From Actinoplanes octamycinicus (GTDB taxonomy: Bacteria > Actinomycetota > Actinomycetes > Mycobacteriales > Micromonosporaceae): a stretch of 64,000 bases of DNA. Under the pieces are notes generated by a model. That model did not search any database and was not told where the DNA came from. It saw only the letters and a program-made list of their open reading frames with translations. The stretch lies in assembly GCF_014205225.1 (NCBI RefSeq), contig NZ_JACHNB010000001.1, forward strand, positions 4,507,501 through 4,571,500. The letters are read 5' to 3'. The first letter of the stretch is position 1; each line of letters opens with the position of its first letter. Of this stretch, positions 16,173-26,700 are shown piece after piece. The position numbers and the translations under genes are program-made.

Positions 16173-17408
16173 GTGACCGGCACGGGGGCTGAATCCGGCG
16201 GCGGGACGACGCCGGAGCCGACTTCGCAACCATCCAGCGCGCCCTCGTCCGGGCCGCCTCCCGAGGCCTATCAGCCTCCCGCGTCGCCGGTGTCCGAGCC
16301 GGCTGCGGCGCCGAGCGCCTGGCCGACGACTCCGGAGCCGTGGATCTCGCCGGCCAGCCAGCCGCCGTCGGACCCGTGGGCGCGGCCCGGCGACGCCTCG
16401 TCCCCTCCTGATCACCCGTTTCCGCAGCCTCCGCCGGCTCAGCCTTTTCCGCAGCCTCCGCCCCCTCCGGCTCAGCCTTTTCCGCAGCCGCCTCCGCCGT
16501 TCGCCGGGCAGCCGGCGGCCGGTTACCCGGCCCCGCCACCCGGGGCCTACCCGCCGGGGCCCTACCCGGCGCCCGGCGCCTACCCCGCGCCCGGCGCCTA
16601 CCCCGCGCCCCCGGGATACGGCACACCCGGCTGGCCGCCGCCCCCGGCGAGCCCGGCCAGCCGCCGCCGGGGTGGCGCCGTCGCCGGCGGGATCATCGCC
16701 GGCGTGATCGCGGTGATCGTCCTCTGCATCGGCGGGATCGCCGTGATCGGTAACCGGATCGCCGACTCGGCCCGGGACGGCGCCCGCGACTTCCCGTACA
16801 GCCTGCCCTCGGACTATCCGACCTTCGACCCGGACACCACGGACCCGGACGCCCCCGGGCCGGACGCGACCGAGCCGACCGCGGAGTCGACCGGCCCGGT
16901 GGCCAGCGGGGTCCCGGCCAAGGACATCTACGACCTGAACCAGGTCTGCGACGACAACACCTACTTCCCGGCAGCGCCGAAACGCTCCGGCAAGGCCCCG
17001 CACCCGGTGGTCCTGCTGACCAAGAACAACCCGACCTCGGTGCGCTTCAAGAACCCGGTCTACTACTTCGACGACGAGGGCACCTCGGACGCCGCCGAGC
17101 GCACCTGGGCCAGCGACGACCCGGCCAACGTGCAGATGGTCGCCTGCCTGGACCGGGTCACCACCGGTACGAAGATCAGGAACTGCAAGTACGACGAGCC
17201 GAAGCCGTCCACCGCCGCGCTCTACCACGCGAACTGGCGTCTCCGGGTCTACGAGGTGGCCACCCGCCGCCAGCTGCTGGACAAGAAGCTGACCGGGGAC
17301 GAGACGGCCTGCCCGTTCTCGGTCCTGGTCGGCGACGACAAGAAGATCTACGCGACCACCAGCGACCACTCGGTCGTCTCGGCGCTGCGGAAGCTGGTCA
17401 AGCAGTAG
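16173..17408 (+). CDS. Pro-rich single-pass membrane protein, function unknown
   Basis: A 411-residue protein starting at GTG 16173 (GGGGAGGA upstream). Residues 1-165 are cytoplasmic, Pro/Ala/Ser-rich low complexity, including repeated PFPQPPP and APGAYP units. One membrane helix lies at about 170-196 (AVAGGIIAGVIAVIVLC). The extracytoplasmic domain (about 250-411) is well ordered, with four Cys (QVCDDNT, VACLDRV, IRNCKYDE, ETACPFSV) and a Tyr-rich core, and ends VVSALRKLVKQ. I do not recognise the domain by name; this architecture of a Pro-rich cytoplasmic arm and a disulfide-rich outer domain is common in large-genome actinomycetes. It sits 31 bp before the NB-ARC/WD40 gene on the same strand and may share its transcript. 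Confidence 0.85.
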   Translation: MTGTGAESGGGTTPEPTSQPSSAPSSGPPPEAYQPPASPVSEPAAAPSAWPTTPEPWISPASQPPSDPWARPGDASSPPDHPFPQPPPAQPFPQPPPPPAQPFPQPPPPFAGQPAAGYPAPPPGAYPPGPYPAPGAYPAPGAYPAPPGYGTPGWPPPPASPASRRRGGAVAGGIIAGVIAVIVLCIGGIAVIGNRIADSARDGARDFPYSLPSDYPTFDPDTTDPDAPGPDATEPTAESTGPVASGVPAKDIYDLNQVCDDNTYFPAAPKRSGKAPHPVVLLTKNNPTSVRFKNPVYYFDDEGTSDAAERTWASDDPANVQMVACLDRVTTGTKIRNCKYDEPKPSTAALYHANWRLRVYEVATRRQLLDKKLTGDETACPFSVLVGDDKKIYATTSDHSVVSALRKLVKQ

Positions 17409-17439
17409 CCGGGCACGGCCCAGCTCCGTTGGTTCCACC

Positions 17440-20400
17440 GTGACGCACGGCATACGGTGGCGGAGATGGGCCGGAGCGGCCGGCGCGATGCTCGGCCGCG
17501 CCCGCAAGCCGCCCGTCCCGGTCCCGCCGTCCTCGGTCCCGCCGGATTCCGCGCGATCGGGTTCCGTGCCGCCGGGTTCGATGCCCGCGGGCTCCGTGCC
17601 GTCGGGCTCGGCGCCGACGGAATCCGTGCCGCGGGGTTCCGCGCCGGTGGGCTTGGCGTCGTCCGGCCTGGGGCCGCCGCCGGTGCCCGGGCCTCGGCCT
17701 TCGGTGGATCCGGGTGACCTGGTGGAGCGCGTCGAGCTCCAGGACCGGCTGCGGGAACTGGTGCTCGCCCCGCCTGCCGACCCCGAGCAGCCCGGTGTCG
17801 TCGGAATCCACGGTGCCGGCGGTTTCGGCAAGAGCACGCTGGTCGAGCAGGTCAGCCGGCTGCCCGAGGTCCGCGAACGATTCCCGGGCGGCGTGCTGTG
17901 GGCGGCCGTCGGTCAGCGGCGGACCGGCGCGAGCCTCGCCGAGCTGATCGGCGACCTGATGACGCGGGTCGGCGCGGAGCGGCCCGCGGTGGTCTCACCG
18001 ATGCAGGCGGGCCGGCGGCTGGCGACCGTGTTGGATCAGCATCCGCCGTTGCTTCTGGTGCTCGACGACGTCTGGACGACGGACCAGCTGGACCCGTTCC
18101 TGACCGGCGGCCCGGCCAGCCTGCGGGTGGTCACCACCCGGGTGGCCGGCCTGCTCGGCCCGGATGCCCCGCAGGTGGCGGTCGGCCGGATGACGCACGA
18201 CGAAGCCACCGCCACGCTCCTGCACGGCCTCCTCGGCCTGCCGCTGCCGGATCTCACCGCCCTGCTGTCCCTGACCGGCCGATGGCCGCTCCTGCTGACC
18301 CTGACCAACGCCCTCCTCCGCGAACACACCACCGCACGGCATCCCAGCCCGCCTCCCACCACCGCCCCGGGTCTCGGCGTTTCGGGCGCCACCACCCCGC
18401 GGCCCGGCGCATCTTCCACCACCCTGCGTCCCGGCGTTTCCGGCCCCACCCCGTGTCCCGGCGTTTCCGGCGCCACCAACACGCCCGGTACAGCTACCTC
18501 GCCGACCCCCACCTCGCCGACGTCGTTGACCGCCTCTGACCCGGCGCCCCCGCAGGTGAGTGGGGCTTCGCGGGGCGGATCGAGCGGGGGAGTGCGGGCG
18601 CCGATGGATCTGCGTGGGGCGGCGCAGCGGCTGGTCGACCAGCTCGGTGCGGACGGTACGGTGGCGCTGGATCCGGCGGTGCCCGGCGAGCGGGAGCGCG
18701 CCCTCGACCGGGTCGTGCAGGCCGCCCTGGATCTGCTGTCCGAACCTGATCAGCGGCGACTCCTCGAACTCGCGATCCTGCCGGAGGGCGCGGCGATCCC
18801 GGATCAGACCCTGGACCTGCTGTGGTCCGGCACGGGCGGTTTGTCCCCGGCCGCTTCCTCCGAGGTGCGTACGACCCTCGCCCGCCTCCGCCTCGTCCAC
18901 CACGCCGGCGGGGCCACGAGCGTGGGTCACGTGCTCCGGGCGTACGTCCGAGATCGCCTCCCGGACACCGAGCTGCCGCAAGTGCATCGCCGCCTGGTGG
19001 AAATGGCCCGCCCGCGCAGCGGCGGCCCGTGGTGGACGCTGCCGCAAACGGACCGCTACCTGTGGCGACACCTCGCTTTCCACCTGCGCGAGGCCCGCTG
19101 GTGGGACGAACTGTTCGTGGTCACGACCGACCTCCAGCGCCTGGCGATCGGCATCCCGATGCTTGGCATAGCCGCCATGGTGGCCGATCTGGATCGCCTG
19201 CCTGACCCGCGCGCGACAGCGCTGCGCGCTCGCCTGACCCGAGCGGCCCCGCTGTTGCGCCCGATCCGTCCGGCCGCCGCGTTCGCCGATGTCCTGCTGT
19301 CCCAGCTCGCCGGCTCCCCCGAACTGGCCGCCGAGGTGACCAAGTTCGCCGCCGAACAACGCCCCCGAGCCGCCCTGCGTCCCCGATGGCCTCTACCCGA
19401 CGTGGGCCCCGACAGCCTGACCCGAGTCATCACCCCCGGAACCGGCTGGCTCGACTGCGCCGCCGCCGCACCCACCACTGCCCCGAGCAGCGCGTCCACC
19501 AGCGCACCCGCCGACGCCCCGAGCAGCGCGTCCACCAGTGCGCCCAGCGCCGCAGCGGCCTCCGCCCCTGTCGCCCACCAGGCCGCACCGGGTGGCAGCA
19601 GCCTCGCGGCCGGCGGCACCAACGGCGTGATCACCCTCGTCGAGGCGACCTCCGGCACCCTCCTGGGCCGGCTGACCGCCCACGCCGGTGGCGTGAAAGC
19701 CCTGGCAGCGGCCGGCACCCGGCTGGTGTCAGGCGGTGCGGACGGAACGCTGCGGCTCTGGGACGTGCGGCGTCAACTCCTGGAGCAAACCCTGTGGACC
19801 ACCTCGGGCGAGATCCCCGCGCTCGCGGTAACCCCGTCCGCCGACCGGATCGCAGCGGTGAGCAGCCGCGGCGAGCTGGCCGTCTTCGATCAGAACGCCC
19901 GGTCCTTCACCTGGTTCTCCGCCGATCCCTTGGTCAGCTGCGCCTTCCTGACCCCCGACCGACTGCTGACCGTCGAAGCAACCGGCACCCTCACCGAACA
20001 CCACCTCCGAACCGGCCGAAGCCACCCCCTCCCGCTCCCGTCGCCGGTCGCCTCCGGCCCCGCCCCGTCGCCGACTCCCGGGTCAGTGGCTCCCCGCCCA
20101 GCGCCGTCCGGGACGACGATCGACTCGTCGCAGGAACGTGCCCTGATCACCGCGATGGCGGTGGATCCGGTCGGGCAGTGGGTCGCGCTGAGCCGAACCG
20201 ACGGCGAGATCCATGTGCACTCGTTGCCCGCCGAAAGCGTGCCGGTCGCGTCGGGCGGTGACAGCCCGCCGGTTGTGCTGCGCGGGCACCGGGGCCGTGT
20301 GAGCGCGCTGTGCGTCTCCGGCGACCGGATCATCTCGGGTGGCGAGGACGGCACGGTCCGGGTCTGGGACCGCTACGGTCCGCAGGTCGCTCTGGTCCGC

Positions 20401-21441
20401 GCGCACGCGGGCTGGGTGACCTCCGGTGTGCTCGCGGCCGACCGGCGCACCCTGATCACCACCGGCAGCGACGCCACCATCCGTGTCTGGGACCTGCCCC
20501 GCCTCGTCCAGGAAACCGTGGCCGGCCCGATCGACTGGGTGAACACCTGCGCCCTCACCCGCGCCGGCACCGAGCTGACCACCGGTAGCCGCGACGGCGT
20601 GGTCCGCCTGTGGCGCAGCACCGACGCCACCGCCACCGCGATCTGGTCCACCGGCGAGCCGGTCCTCCAATGCATCCCCGCCCCGGACAACCGCTGGCTG
20701 CTGGCCCGCTGCCCCAGCCGAACAGTCCTCCTCCACCGCCCCACCCCCAAGCCCGAGGCGCCGTGGAGGGTCGAGGAATGGTCGACGGCGGCCGGCAGCG
20801 CGGTGTCCCCCGACGAGGACCTCGTCGCGCAGTGGGACGAGCACGGCGCCGTGGAGATCCGATCGGTCACCGGCACCGCTTTCTTCCGCCGCACGCACAG
20901 CCGCCCCGTCCAGGCCGCTGCCTTCCTGCCCCGCCACCGCCTCGTCTTCGCGGACGACTCCGGAACCCTGACCACCTGGCAATTCCGCACCGACCGCACC
21001 CGCTCCGGCCCAGCCTGGCCGTTTCCCACCACGGCCGGTCCGCGGGTCCGCGCCATCCAGTCAGTCGCCGACCGAATCGTGGTGATCGATGCTGTCAGCG
21101 TCGCTCTCTTCGACCCCCGAACCATCCGCCTGATCGCCGCCGCCCCTCTCCCGGACGACCCGGTGACCCACGGCGCGGTCTCCCCGGACGGCCGCTGGCT
21201 GGCCACCACCAGTGAGTCCGGTGAACTACGAGTCTGGCCTCTCCGAGAACTGACCGGCGATCCGGAGCCGATCGCCGCGATGCGAGTCGACGGCGCCCTC
21301 TTCGAGTGCGCCTGGACACCGGACAGCCTCGATCTCTACGCCGCCGGCCAACGCGGCGTGTACGCCTTCACGTTCCGCCCACCCCGAGCCACCTCCCGCC
21401 CCTCTGCCCCGACCCGAACGCCCGCTCCCGGCCCCACCTGA
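17440..21441 (+). CDS. NB-ARC/WD40 STAND NTPase
   Basis: A 1333-residue regulator-like NTPase. After an 88-residue Pro/Ser-rich N-terminus made of short GSVP/GSAP repeats comes an NB-ARC module: P-loop GIHGAGGFGKST (residues 123-134), kinase-2 LLLVLDDVW (about 205), then a VTTRVAGLLG segment and a winged-helix part. Two low-complexity Ser/Thr/Pro/Ala linkers (near 18340-18540 and 19480-19570) separate helical regions. From about residue 725 WD40 repeats form at least one propeller (VSGGADGTLRLWDVR, ISGGEDGTVRVWDR, TTGSDATIRVWD, TTGSRDGVVRLWRS). Such proteins act as switch-like sensors in signalling, cell death or conflict systems. No classical effector domain is visible at the N-terminus. The last codons and the stop lie in a 24-bp repeat array. 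Confidence 0.9.
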   Translation: MTHGIRWRRWAGAAGAMLGRARKPPVPVPPSSVPPDSARSGSVPPGSMPAGSVPSGSAPTESVPRGSAPVGLASSGLGPPPVPGPRPSVDPGDLVERVELQDRLRELVLAPPADPEQPGVVGIHGAGGFGKSTLVEQVSRLPEVRERFPGGVLWAAVGQRRTGASLAELIGDLMTRVGAERPAVVSPMQAGRRLATVLDQHPPLLLVLDDVWTTDQLDPFLTGGPASLRVVTTRVAGLLGPDAPQVAVGRMTHDEATATLLHGLLGLPLPDLTALLSLTGRWPLLLTLTNALLREHTTARHPSPPPTTAPGLGVSGATTPRPGASSTTLRPGVSGPTPCPGVSGATNTPGTATSPTPTSPTSLTASDPAPPQVSGASRGGSSGGVRAPMDLRGAAQRLVDQLGADGTVALDPAVPGERERALDRVVQAALDLLSEPDQRRLLELAILPEGAAIPDQTLDLLWSGTGGLSPAASSEVRTTLARLRLVHHAGGATSVGHVLRAYVRDRLPDTELPQVHRRLVEMARPRSGGPWWTLPQTDRYLWRHLAFHLREARWWDELFVVTTDLQRLAIGIPMLGIAAMVADLDRLPDPRATALRARLTRAAPLLRPIRPAAAFADVLLSQLAGSPELAAEVTKFAAEQRPRAALRPRWPLPDVGPDSLTRVITPGTGWLDCAAAAPTTAPSSASTSAPADAPSSASTSAPSAAAASAPVAHQAAPGGSSLAAGGTNGVITLVEATSGTLLGRLTAHAGGVKALAAAGTRLVSGGADGTLRLWDVRRQLLEQTLWTTSGEIPALAVTPSADRIAAVSSRGELAVFDQNARSFTWFSADPLVSCAFLTPDRLLTVEATGTLTEHHLRTGRSHPLPLPSPVASGPAPSPTPGSVAPRPAPSGTTIDSSQERALITAMAVDPVGQWVALSRTDGEIHVHSLPAESVPVASGGDSPPVVLRGHRGRVSALCVSGDRIISGGEDGTVRVWDRYGPQVALVRAHAGWVTSGVLAADRRTLITTGSDATIRVWDLPRLVQETVAGPIDWVNTCALTRAGTELTTGSRDGVVRLWRSTDATATAIWSTGEPVLQCIPAPDNRWLLARCPSRTVLLHRPTPKPEAPWRVEEWSTAAGSAVSPDEDLVAQWDEHGAVEIRSVTGTAFFRRTHSRPVQAAAFLPRHRLVFADDSGTLTTWQFRTDRTRSGPAWPFPTTAGPRVRAIQSVADRIVVIDAVSVALFDPRTIRLIAAAPLPDDPVTHGAVSPDGRWLATTSESGELRVWPLRELTGDPEPIAAMRVDGALFECAWTPDSLDLYAAGQRGVYAFTFRPPRATSRPSAPTRTPAPGPT

Positions 21442-21533
21442 ACACCCGCTCCTGGCCCCGTCCTGAACACCCGCTCCTGGCCCGACCTGAACACCCGCTC
21501 CTGGCCCGACCCGGACACCCGCTCCTGGCACGC
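21413..21533. repeat. five 24-bp tandem repeats spanning the NB-ARC/WD40 stop codon
   Basis: Units start at 21413, 21437, 21462, 21486 and 21510. The core is CCTGAACACCCGCTCCTGGC; one unit is 25 bp. The TGA of unit 2 is the stop of the gene, and units 3 and 4 are identical, so the array has grown across the 3' end. No spacers are present. Confidence 0.85.
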
Positions 21534-21589
21534 TCCGCCGGCCGCGCCGCTAGCCACGTCCCATCGCCGCGCGCTCGGTCCCGGCCGGC

Positions 21590-22960
21590 TCAGGAGCGGG
21601 TCAGCTCGGTCAGCGCGGCGTCGAAGATCTCGTGGTGGCGGGCGACGTCGTCGAGCGTCGTCTCCGGGCACATCAGCGCCATGTTGTGGAACGGCGTCAG
21701 GAGCACCCCACGGTTGGCCAGGTAGACGTGCAGGAAGTCCTCCAGCTCCGCGTCGGCGCCGGCGGCCGACTCGGTGCCGTTGCGGGGAGCCGGGTCGGCG
21801 AACCGGTATTCCACCCGGGCGCCGAGACGGCTCACCGACCAGGGCAGACCGTGCGCGGTGATCAGTTTCTGGATGCCGTCGGCGAACGCCGTCGCCGTCG
21901 AGATCATCGTGGCGAAGGCGCCCTCGGTGAGCACCTCCTCCAGCGTCGCACGGGTCGCCGCCATCGACACCGGGTTACCGGCGAGCGTGCCGCCCACCCC
22001 GCCCATGTCGACCAGGTCGAGATCGCCGCGCCCGGTCAACGCGTCGGCCAGCTCCGCGGAGAGCCCGTAGGCGCCCACCGGCACGCCCCCGCCGATCGCC
22101 TTGCCGATCGTCAGCACGTCCGGCTGCAGGCCCCAGAACCGTGTGGCGCCGCCCGGCCCGGCCGAGAAGGTGTGCGTCTCATCGTTGATCAGATAGGTGC
22201 CGTATTTCCTGGTCAGCTCGCGGACCCCGGCGAGATAGCCCGGCTCGGGCAGGACGATGCCGATATTCGTCAGGGCCGGCTCCATCAGCACCGCGGCGAC
22301 GTCCCCGTGCGCCAGCTCCCGCTCCAGCCCGGCCAGGTCGTTGAACTCGGCGACCCGGCTGGTCTCGGTCACGTCGACCGGCGCGCCGACGTTGCCCTCC
22401 CGGCTGCGCCCGTGCCCGTCCGGGCCGACCACGATCAGCGACTCGTCCACCGAGCCGTGGTAGCAGTAGCTGTTGACCAGGATCTTCGGCCGCCCGGTGA
22501 CGGCGCGCAGCAACCGGATCGCCCACCGGTTGGCGTCGGTCGCGGTCAGCGCGAAACTCCAGAACGGCAATCCGAATCGGGCAGCCAGCTCGGCGCCGAC
22601 CACCGCGGCGTCCTCGGTCGGCAACATCGTGGTGGCGCCGCCCAGCTCGCCGAGCCGCCGGGTGACCGCCGTGACCACCGGCGCCGGCGAGTGGCCGGCC
22701 ATCGCCCCGGTGTCGCCGAGGCAGAAGTCGACGAACTCGTTGCCGTCGATATCGGTCAGGCGGTTGCCCCGGGCGGTCTTCAGGTAGACCGGGAAGCCGG
22801 CCGCGGTCTTGTTCATCCACGTCATCGGGACGCGCCCGAAGAGATGGTCGGCGCGACTGTAGGCCGCCGCGGACCGCGGATGCCGCTCGACGAAAGCGGC
22901 CCGCTCGCGGTCCGCCAACTGCTGAAGAATGACGCGGTCAACACCGGAATCCGTTGCCAT
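21590..22960 (-). CDS. class III (PLP-dependent) aminotransferase
   Basis: A 456-residue fold-type I PLP enzyme resembling glutamate-1-semialdehyde aminomutases and omega-aminotransferases. Visible features are the substrate-side DIDGNEFVDFCLGDTGAM segment, the PLP-contacting Asp region LINDETHTFSAGPGG, and the Schiff-base Lys in LTIGKAIGGGVPVGAYG (about residue 285). A second family segment, VDMGGVGGTLAGNPVSMAA, follows. Since a hemL-type gene is usually in a heme operon and none is here, this is more likely a catabolic or secondary-metabolic aminotransferase. It stands alone, separated from the upstream EEP gene by a strong terminator hairpin. Substrate cannot be assigned. Confidence 0.88.
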   Translation of the reverse strand: MATDSGVDRVILQQLADRERAAFVERHPRSAAAYSRADHLFGRVPMTWMNKTAAGFPVYLKTARGNRLTDIDGNEFVDFCLGDTGAMAGHSPAPVVTAVTRRLGELGGATTMLPTEDAAVVGAELAARFGLPFWSFALTATDANRWAIRLLRAVTGRPKILVNSYCYHGSVDESLIVVGPDGHGRSREGNVGAPVDVTETSRVAEFNDLAGLERELAHGDVAAVLMEPALTNIGIVLPEPGYLAGVRELTRKYGTYLINDETHTFSAGPGGATRFWGLQPDVLTIGKAIGGGVPVGAYGLSAELADALTGRGDLDLVDMGGVGGTLAGNPVSMAATRATLEEVLTEGAFATMISTATAFADGIQKLITAHGLPWSVSRLGARVEYRFADPAPRNGTESAAGADAELEDFLHVYLANRGVLLTPFHNMALMCPETTLDDVARHHEIFDAALTELTRS

Positions 22961-22997
22961 GAGGCGAAGCTACCAGGGATTCCTCGGTTGCTGATCG

Positions 22998-23031
22998 GAC
23001 CACGGTCTGATTCCGAAATCAGACCGTGGTC
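22998..23031 (-). terminator. perfect 15-bp stem terminator after the EEP gene
   Basis: A GACCACGGTCTGATT arm and its exact complement are separated by a 4-nt loop. The hairpin overlaps the last bases of the EEP gene stop codon and should isolate the aminotransferase gene from it. Confidence 0.75.
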
Positions 23032-23752
23032 AGATGTCAGCCGCCACCCCGTAGTGGTCGGATAGGAAAACGCGTCGCCCGCCGGGCAGGACCACCTCGT
23101 CCTGCAGCACCAGATCGGCGTGCGCGGTGATGCCACCACGGACCAGGAGGTGATCGAATGCGGGCGGGTGCGGCCACTGCGGCGTGGGGCGATAGGTCGG
23201 TCGCGGATCGCCGGCCATCGCGTCGGCGAGCCCGGCCGCCGTCCGGAAATCCCGCAGGACGGAGGCGTCCCGCGGCAGGTTCAGGTCACCGGTCACCACC
23301 ACCGGCCGGTCCGGACCGATGTCCGCCAGCAGCCGGGCCAGCACGTCCAGCTCGGCCCGCTCCACGCGGGTGTACCGGTTGTCCGGCGACCAGTCGTCGT
23401 CCCGGTTCGCCGACAGGTGCGTGTTCACGATGACCAGCTCACCGATCTCCACGACCAGCGCGCCCTTGCGCATCAGGAACTCCGGCCGCACCGGTCCGCT
23501 CATCGGGAAGCGGACGAAGCGCCACCGCTCGATCGGCCGCCGGGACAGCACGACCAAACCCCCTTTGAGTACGACCGCGCCCGCGCACGCCGAGTGCGGA
23601 AACTCCCGGCGCAGCAGGTTCGCGTGGGGGCGGTACATGACCTCCTGCAGGCACACGACGTCGAAATCGGACGCCCGCAGGATCTCGCCGAGAGCCCGCA
23701 GCCGCACCCGCACGTCCCCGGTGAACAGCGCGTTGAAGGTCAGCAGGCGCAT
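23030..23752 (-). CDS. endonuclease/exonuclease/phosphatase (EEP, DNase I-like) family protein
   Basis: A 240-residue protein with all EEP catalytic motifs: Asn7 (TFNALF), Glu37 (CLQEV), His112 (VNTHLS), Asp156 and Asn158 (TGDLNLP), Asp200 (PAFDHLLV) and the SDH pair Asp232-His233 (FLSDHYGV). The family includes nucleases, sphingomyelinases and inositol-phosphate phosphatases; substrate cannot be told from sequence. There is no signal peptide, so it is cytoplasmic. It starts 16 bp after the stop of the giant caspase-like/propeller gene on the same strand and ends in a strong hairpin, so the two probably form a two-gene operon. Confidence 0.9.
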   Translation of the reverse strand: MRLLTFNALFTGDVRVRLRALGEILRASDFDVVCLQEVMYRPHANLLRREFPHSACAGAVVLKGGLVVLSRRPIERWRFVRFPMSGPVRPEFLMRKGALVVEIGELVIVNTHLSANRDDDWSPDNRYTRVERAELDVLARLLADIGPDRPVVVTGDLNLPRDASVLRDFRTAAGLADAMAGDPRPTYRPTPQWPHPPAFDHLLVRGGITAHADLVLQDEVVLPGGRRVFLSDHYGVAADI

Positions 23753-23768
23753 CCGGCAAGAGTATCGA

Positions 23769-26700
23769 TCACTCCTCGGCCGCCTTCAGCACGGTGACCG
23801 CGCCGTCGCGCCCGGCGGTGACGTAAAGACGCAGGCCGTCGGGGGAGATCGCGATCACCCGCGGGCTGTCGCCGACCTTGATCGTGGCGGTGATCTGCTT
23901 GTCGGCCAGGTTGAGGACCGAGACGGTGTCCGAGCCCTCGTTCACCACGTAGGCGTGCACACCGTCCGCCGACACCATGACTGCTTGTGGCAGCTTGCCG
24001 ACCGAGTACCGCTTGATCAGCTTCAGCGTCGTCGTGTCGTAGGACTCCACCGTGTTCACGTCGTAGTTGGTGACCAGCACGGTCTTGCCGTCCGGGGTGA
24101 CCGCCACGCTGTGCGGCGACCGCCCGACCGTGATGTTGTTCAGCACCCGCCCGGTCCTGGTGTCGATCACCGACATCCGGCTGGACTCGTGGTCCGAGGT
24201 GAAGGCCCGGGTGCCGTCCGGCAGGAAGTCCACCCAGTGCGGATTCGGCGGGACGCTGATCTGCTGCACCTTGGCCAGCGTGGTCCCGTCGTAGATCTCC
24301 ACCCGCGCGCCGTTGTGGATCGGCAGCCAGACCCGGCCGTCCGCGGCGACCGCCGGTTCGAAGGGACGTGGCCCGGTCTTCACCGACTTGATCAGGCTGC
24401 GCTTGGCGGTGTCGATGACCGCCATGCCGTTCGCGCTGAAGTCGTTCTCGAACATCGAGACGTAAAGCTTCGTCCCGTCCTTGGACAGCCCGAGGAAGCG
24501 CGGCGTGTTCGGCACCGCGACCGAGGCGATCTTCTTGTCGTCCGCCCCGATGAAGAACACCTCCTTGGCGCCCTGGTCAGCGACGTAAACGGTGCCGTTG
24601 TCCGGCGAGACCACGACGCCTTCCGGCTCGCGCCCGACGCCCTTGACGGTGTCGACCACGACCGGGACGGCAAGGCTCGCCGGCGCCTTCCGCGCCGGAT
24701 CGGTCGGCGGGGTGGGGACTGCCGACTGGCCTCCGCCGGGCTGTTGCTGCTGGGGCGCGGTGGCGGTCGGTTGAGCGACCGGCTCGTCATTCCGGCCGGA
24801 CACGTAACGGATCCCGAGGTACGCCCCGGCCGCCAGCACCATCGCGAGGAGGAGGACGCCCGCGACCCGCAGGTGCCGGCGGGACGCCGGACGGCCCTCC
24901 GGGTAGGAGCCGGCGCCGTTCGGGGGTGCCGTCGCGCCGCCGGGCTGCTGCCAGCTCGGCGAGTTCGGCCAGCCGGCGGGCGACGTGGGCCAAGCGGGAT
25001 TCGTTCCTTGGCCCGGCTGCCAGCCACCCTGTCCGGCCTGTCCCGGCTGCCAGCCACCCTGTCCGGCCTGTCCCTGCTGCCAGCCACCCTGTCCGGCCTG
25101 TCCTTGCTGCCAGCCCGGGGCAGCCGGCGATCCCGCGACGCCGGGCGCGCCGGCCAGCCCGCCCGCCCGCGTCCAGTCGTCCGGGCCGTCCCAGCTCACC
25201 CGCCCCGACGGCGATCCGGCGATGCTGCCGCCGCTGGCGGTCCCGCTGTTCGGGACTGCGCCGGCGACTCCGCCGAAGTCCGCACCCGGTCCGGCCGTAC
25301 CGCCGAAACCGGCCCCGTGTCCCGGAGCGATGGCCGGGCCCTGTTGCCGGGTGGGGTCGTCGGCGTCCGGCCACCCGGCGGCGGCTGCCATGCCGGGGAC
25401 CGTTGTCTCGTCGGCTGCCGATCGCTGGCCGGCGTCGCCGGGCCAGCCGGGTTGGCCGCGGTCGGGCGTCTGAGCCTGACCCGGCGCGGGATGTCCGCCC
25501 CACGCGGGGGAGCCCGATCCGGGCCGGCTCTGGGTGGCGCCGGCCGCCGGATCAGCCGGGCGGTCTTCCGAGGCGGGGCGTGGCCAGCCGCCGGCTGCGG
25601 CCGCTGCCGAGCCCGCCTCCCACGGGAGTCTGGGCGGCGCGTTCCTGCTCTGGTCGGCGGGCCAGCTCCCTCCCGGACCGGCCGGGTCCGGCTGGGCGGC
25701 ATGGCCCGCGTCGCCGGCGTCGCTCGCGGCCGCGGGCACCGGCCACCCGGTTCCGGGTGGGGTCCGCTCGATCGCGTCGTCGTGCGCGACGCGGTCGCCG
25801 GGCCACGGGCCGGCGGGCCCGCCAGGAGCCGCTCCCGCGGTTGCGGATCCGTTCGCCGGCCACGATCCGGTCGGGTCGCCATCGGCGGTCGCGACCACCG
25901 GCGCCGACTGACTCGCCGCCGGTGGGAAAGTCGCCAGGTCGGGTGCGCCGGGTTGTGGTTCGTCGGCCGGCGGCTCCGGGTGATGCCCCGCCGAGGCGGC
26001 AGCGTCCGGTGTGTCACGGTCATCCTGGCTGCCGGTCTTCTCGGACGACTGCGCGGCGAGCCAGCTGCCCACGAAGCCACCGGCGAACCCGGCCGCAGCG
26101 CCGCTCCCCGCACGCTCAGATCCGCCGCTGCTCCCGCTGCCTCCGCTGTCTCCGGTGCTCCCGCTGCTCCCGGTGCGTCCAGTGCTGTCGGTTTCCGCGG
26201 CGCTGGCCGCTCCGTTGGTGGCGGCCCTGCTCTCGTCGCTGCTCTGATCATCGCCGTCGAGCGTGCGAGCCGCGGAGACCTCGGCGACGTGGGGTGCGCT
26301 CGGAATGTGCTGCTCTTCCGTGTCGTCGGCCGGACTGGCTTGCCACGCCACGGTGTCGCTGCCGGAGTCCATCGGAACCGAGTCCCACCGATCGCGGGTA
26401 GAGCCCGCATCCGGGCGGACGCCGGCGCGGGATTCGTTCCGTGCCTCGGCGCCCGATTCGGCGTCCGCGCTCACGTGCCAGGTCTGCGTGGAGTTCCCGG
26501 AGCTCGCGCGCAGCGCCTCGGCATCCTGATCATCGACTGGTCGCCGTTCGTCAGGCTCCGCAGCGATGCCAGCAGCGGCCGCCAGCAACCCGGGCGAATT
26601 GTCATCGTCGGTTGCCCGCGCTGCGGGCGGACTGTCACCGTCGGTTGCCGGCGCCGCGGGCGAATTGTCATCGTCGGTTGCCCGCGCCGCGGGCGAATTG

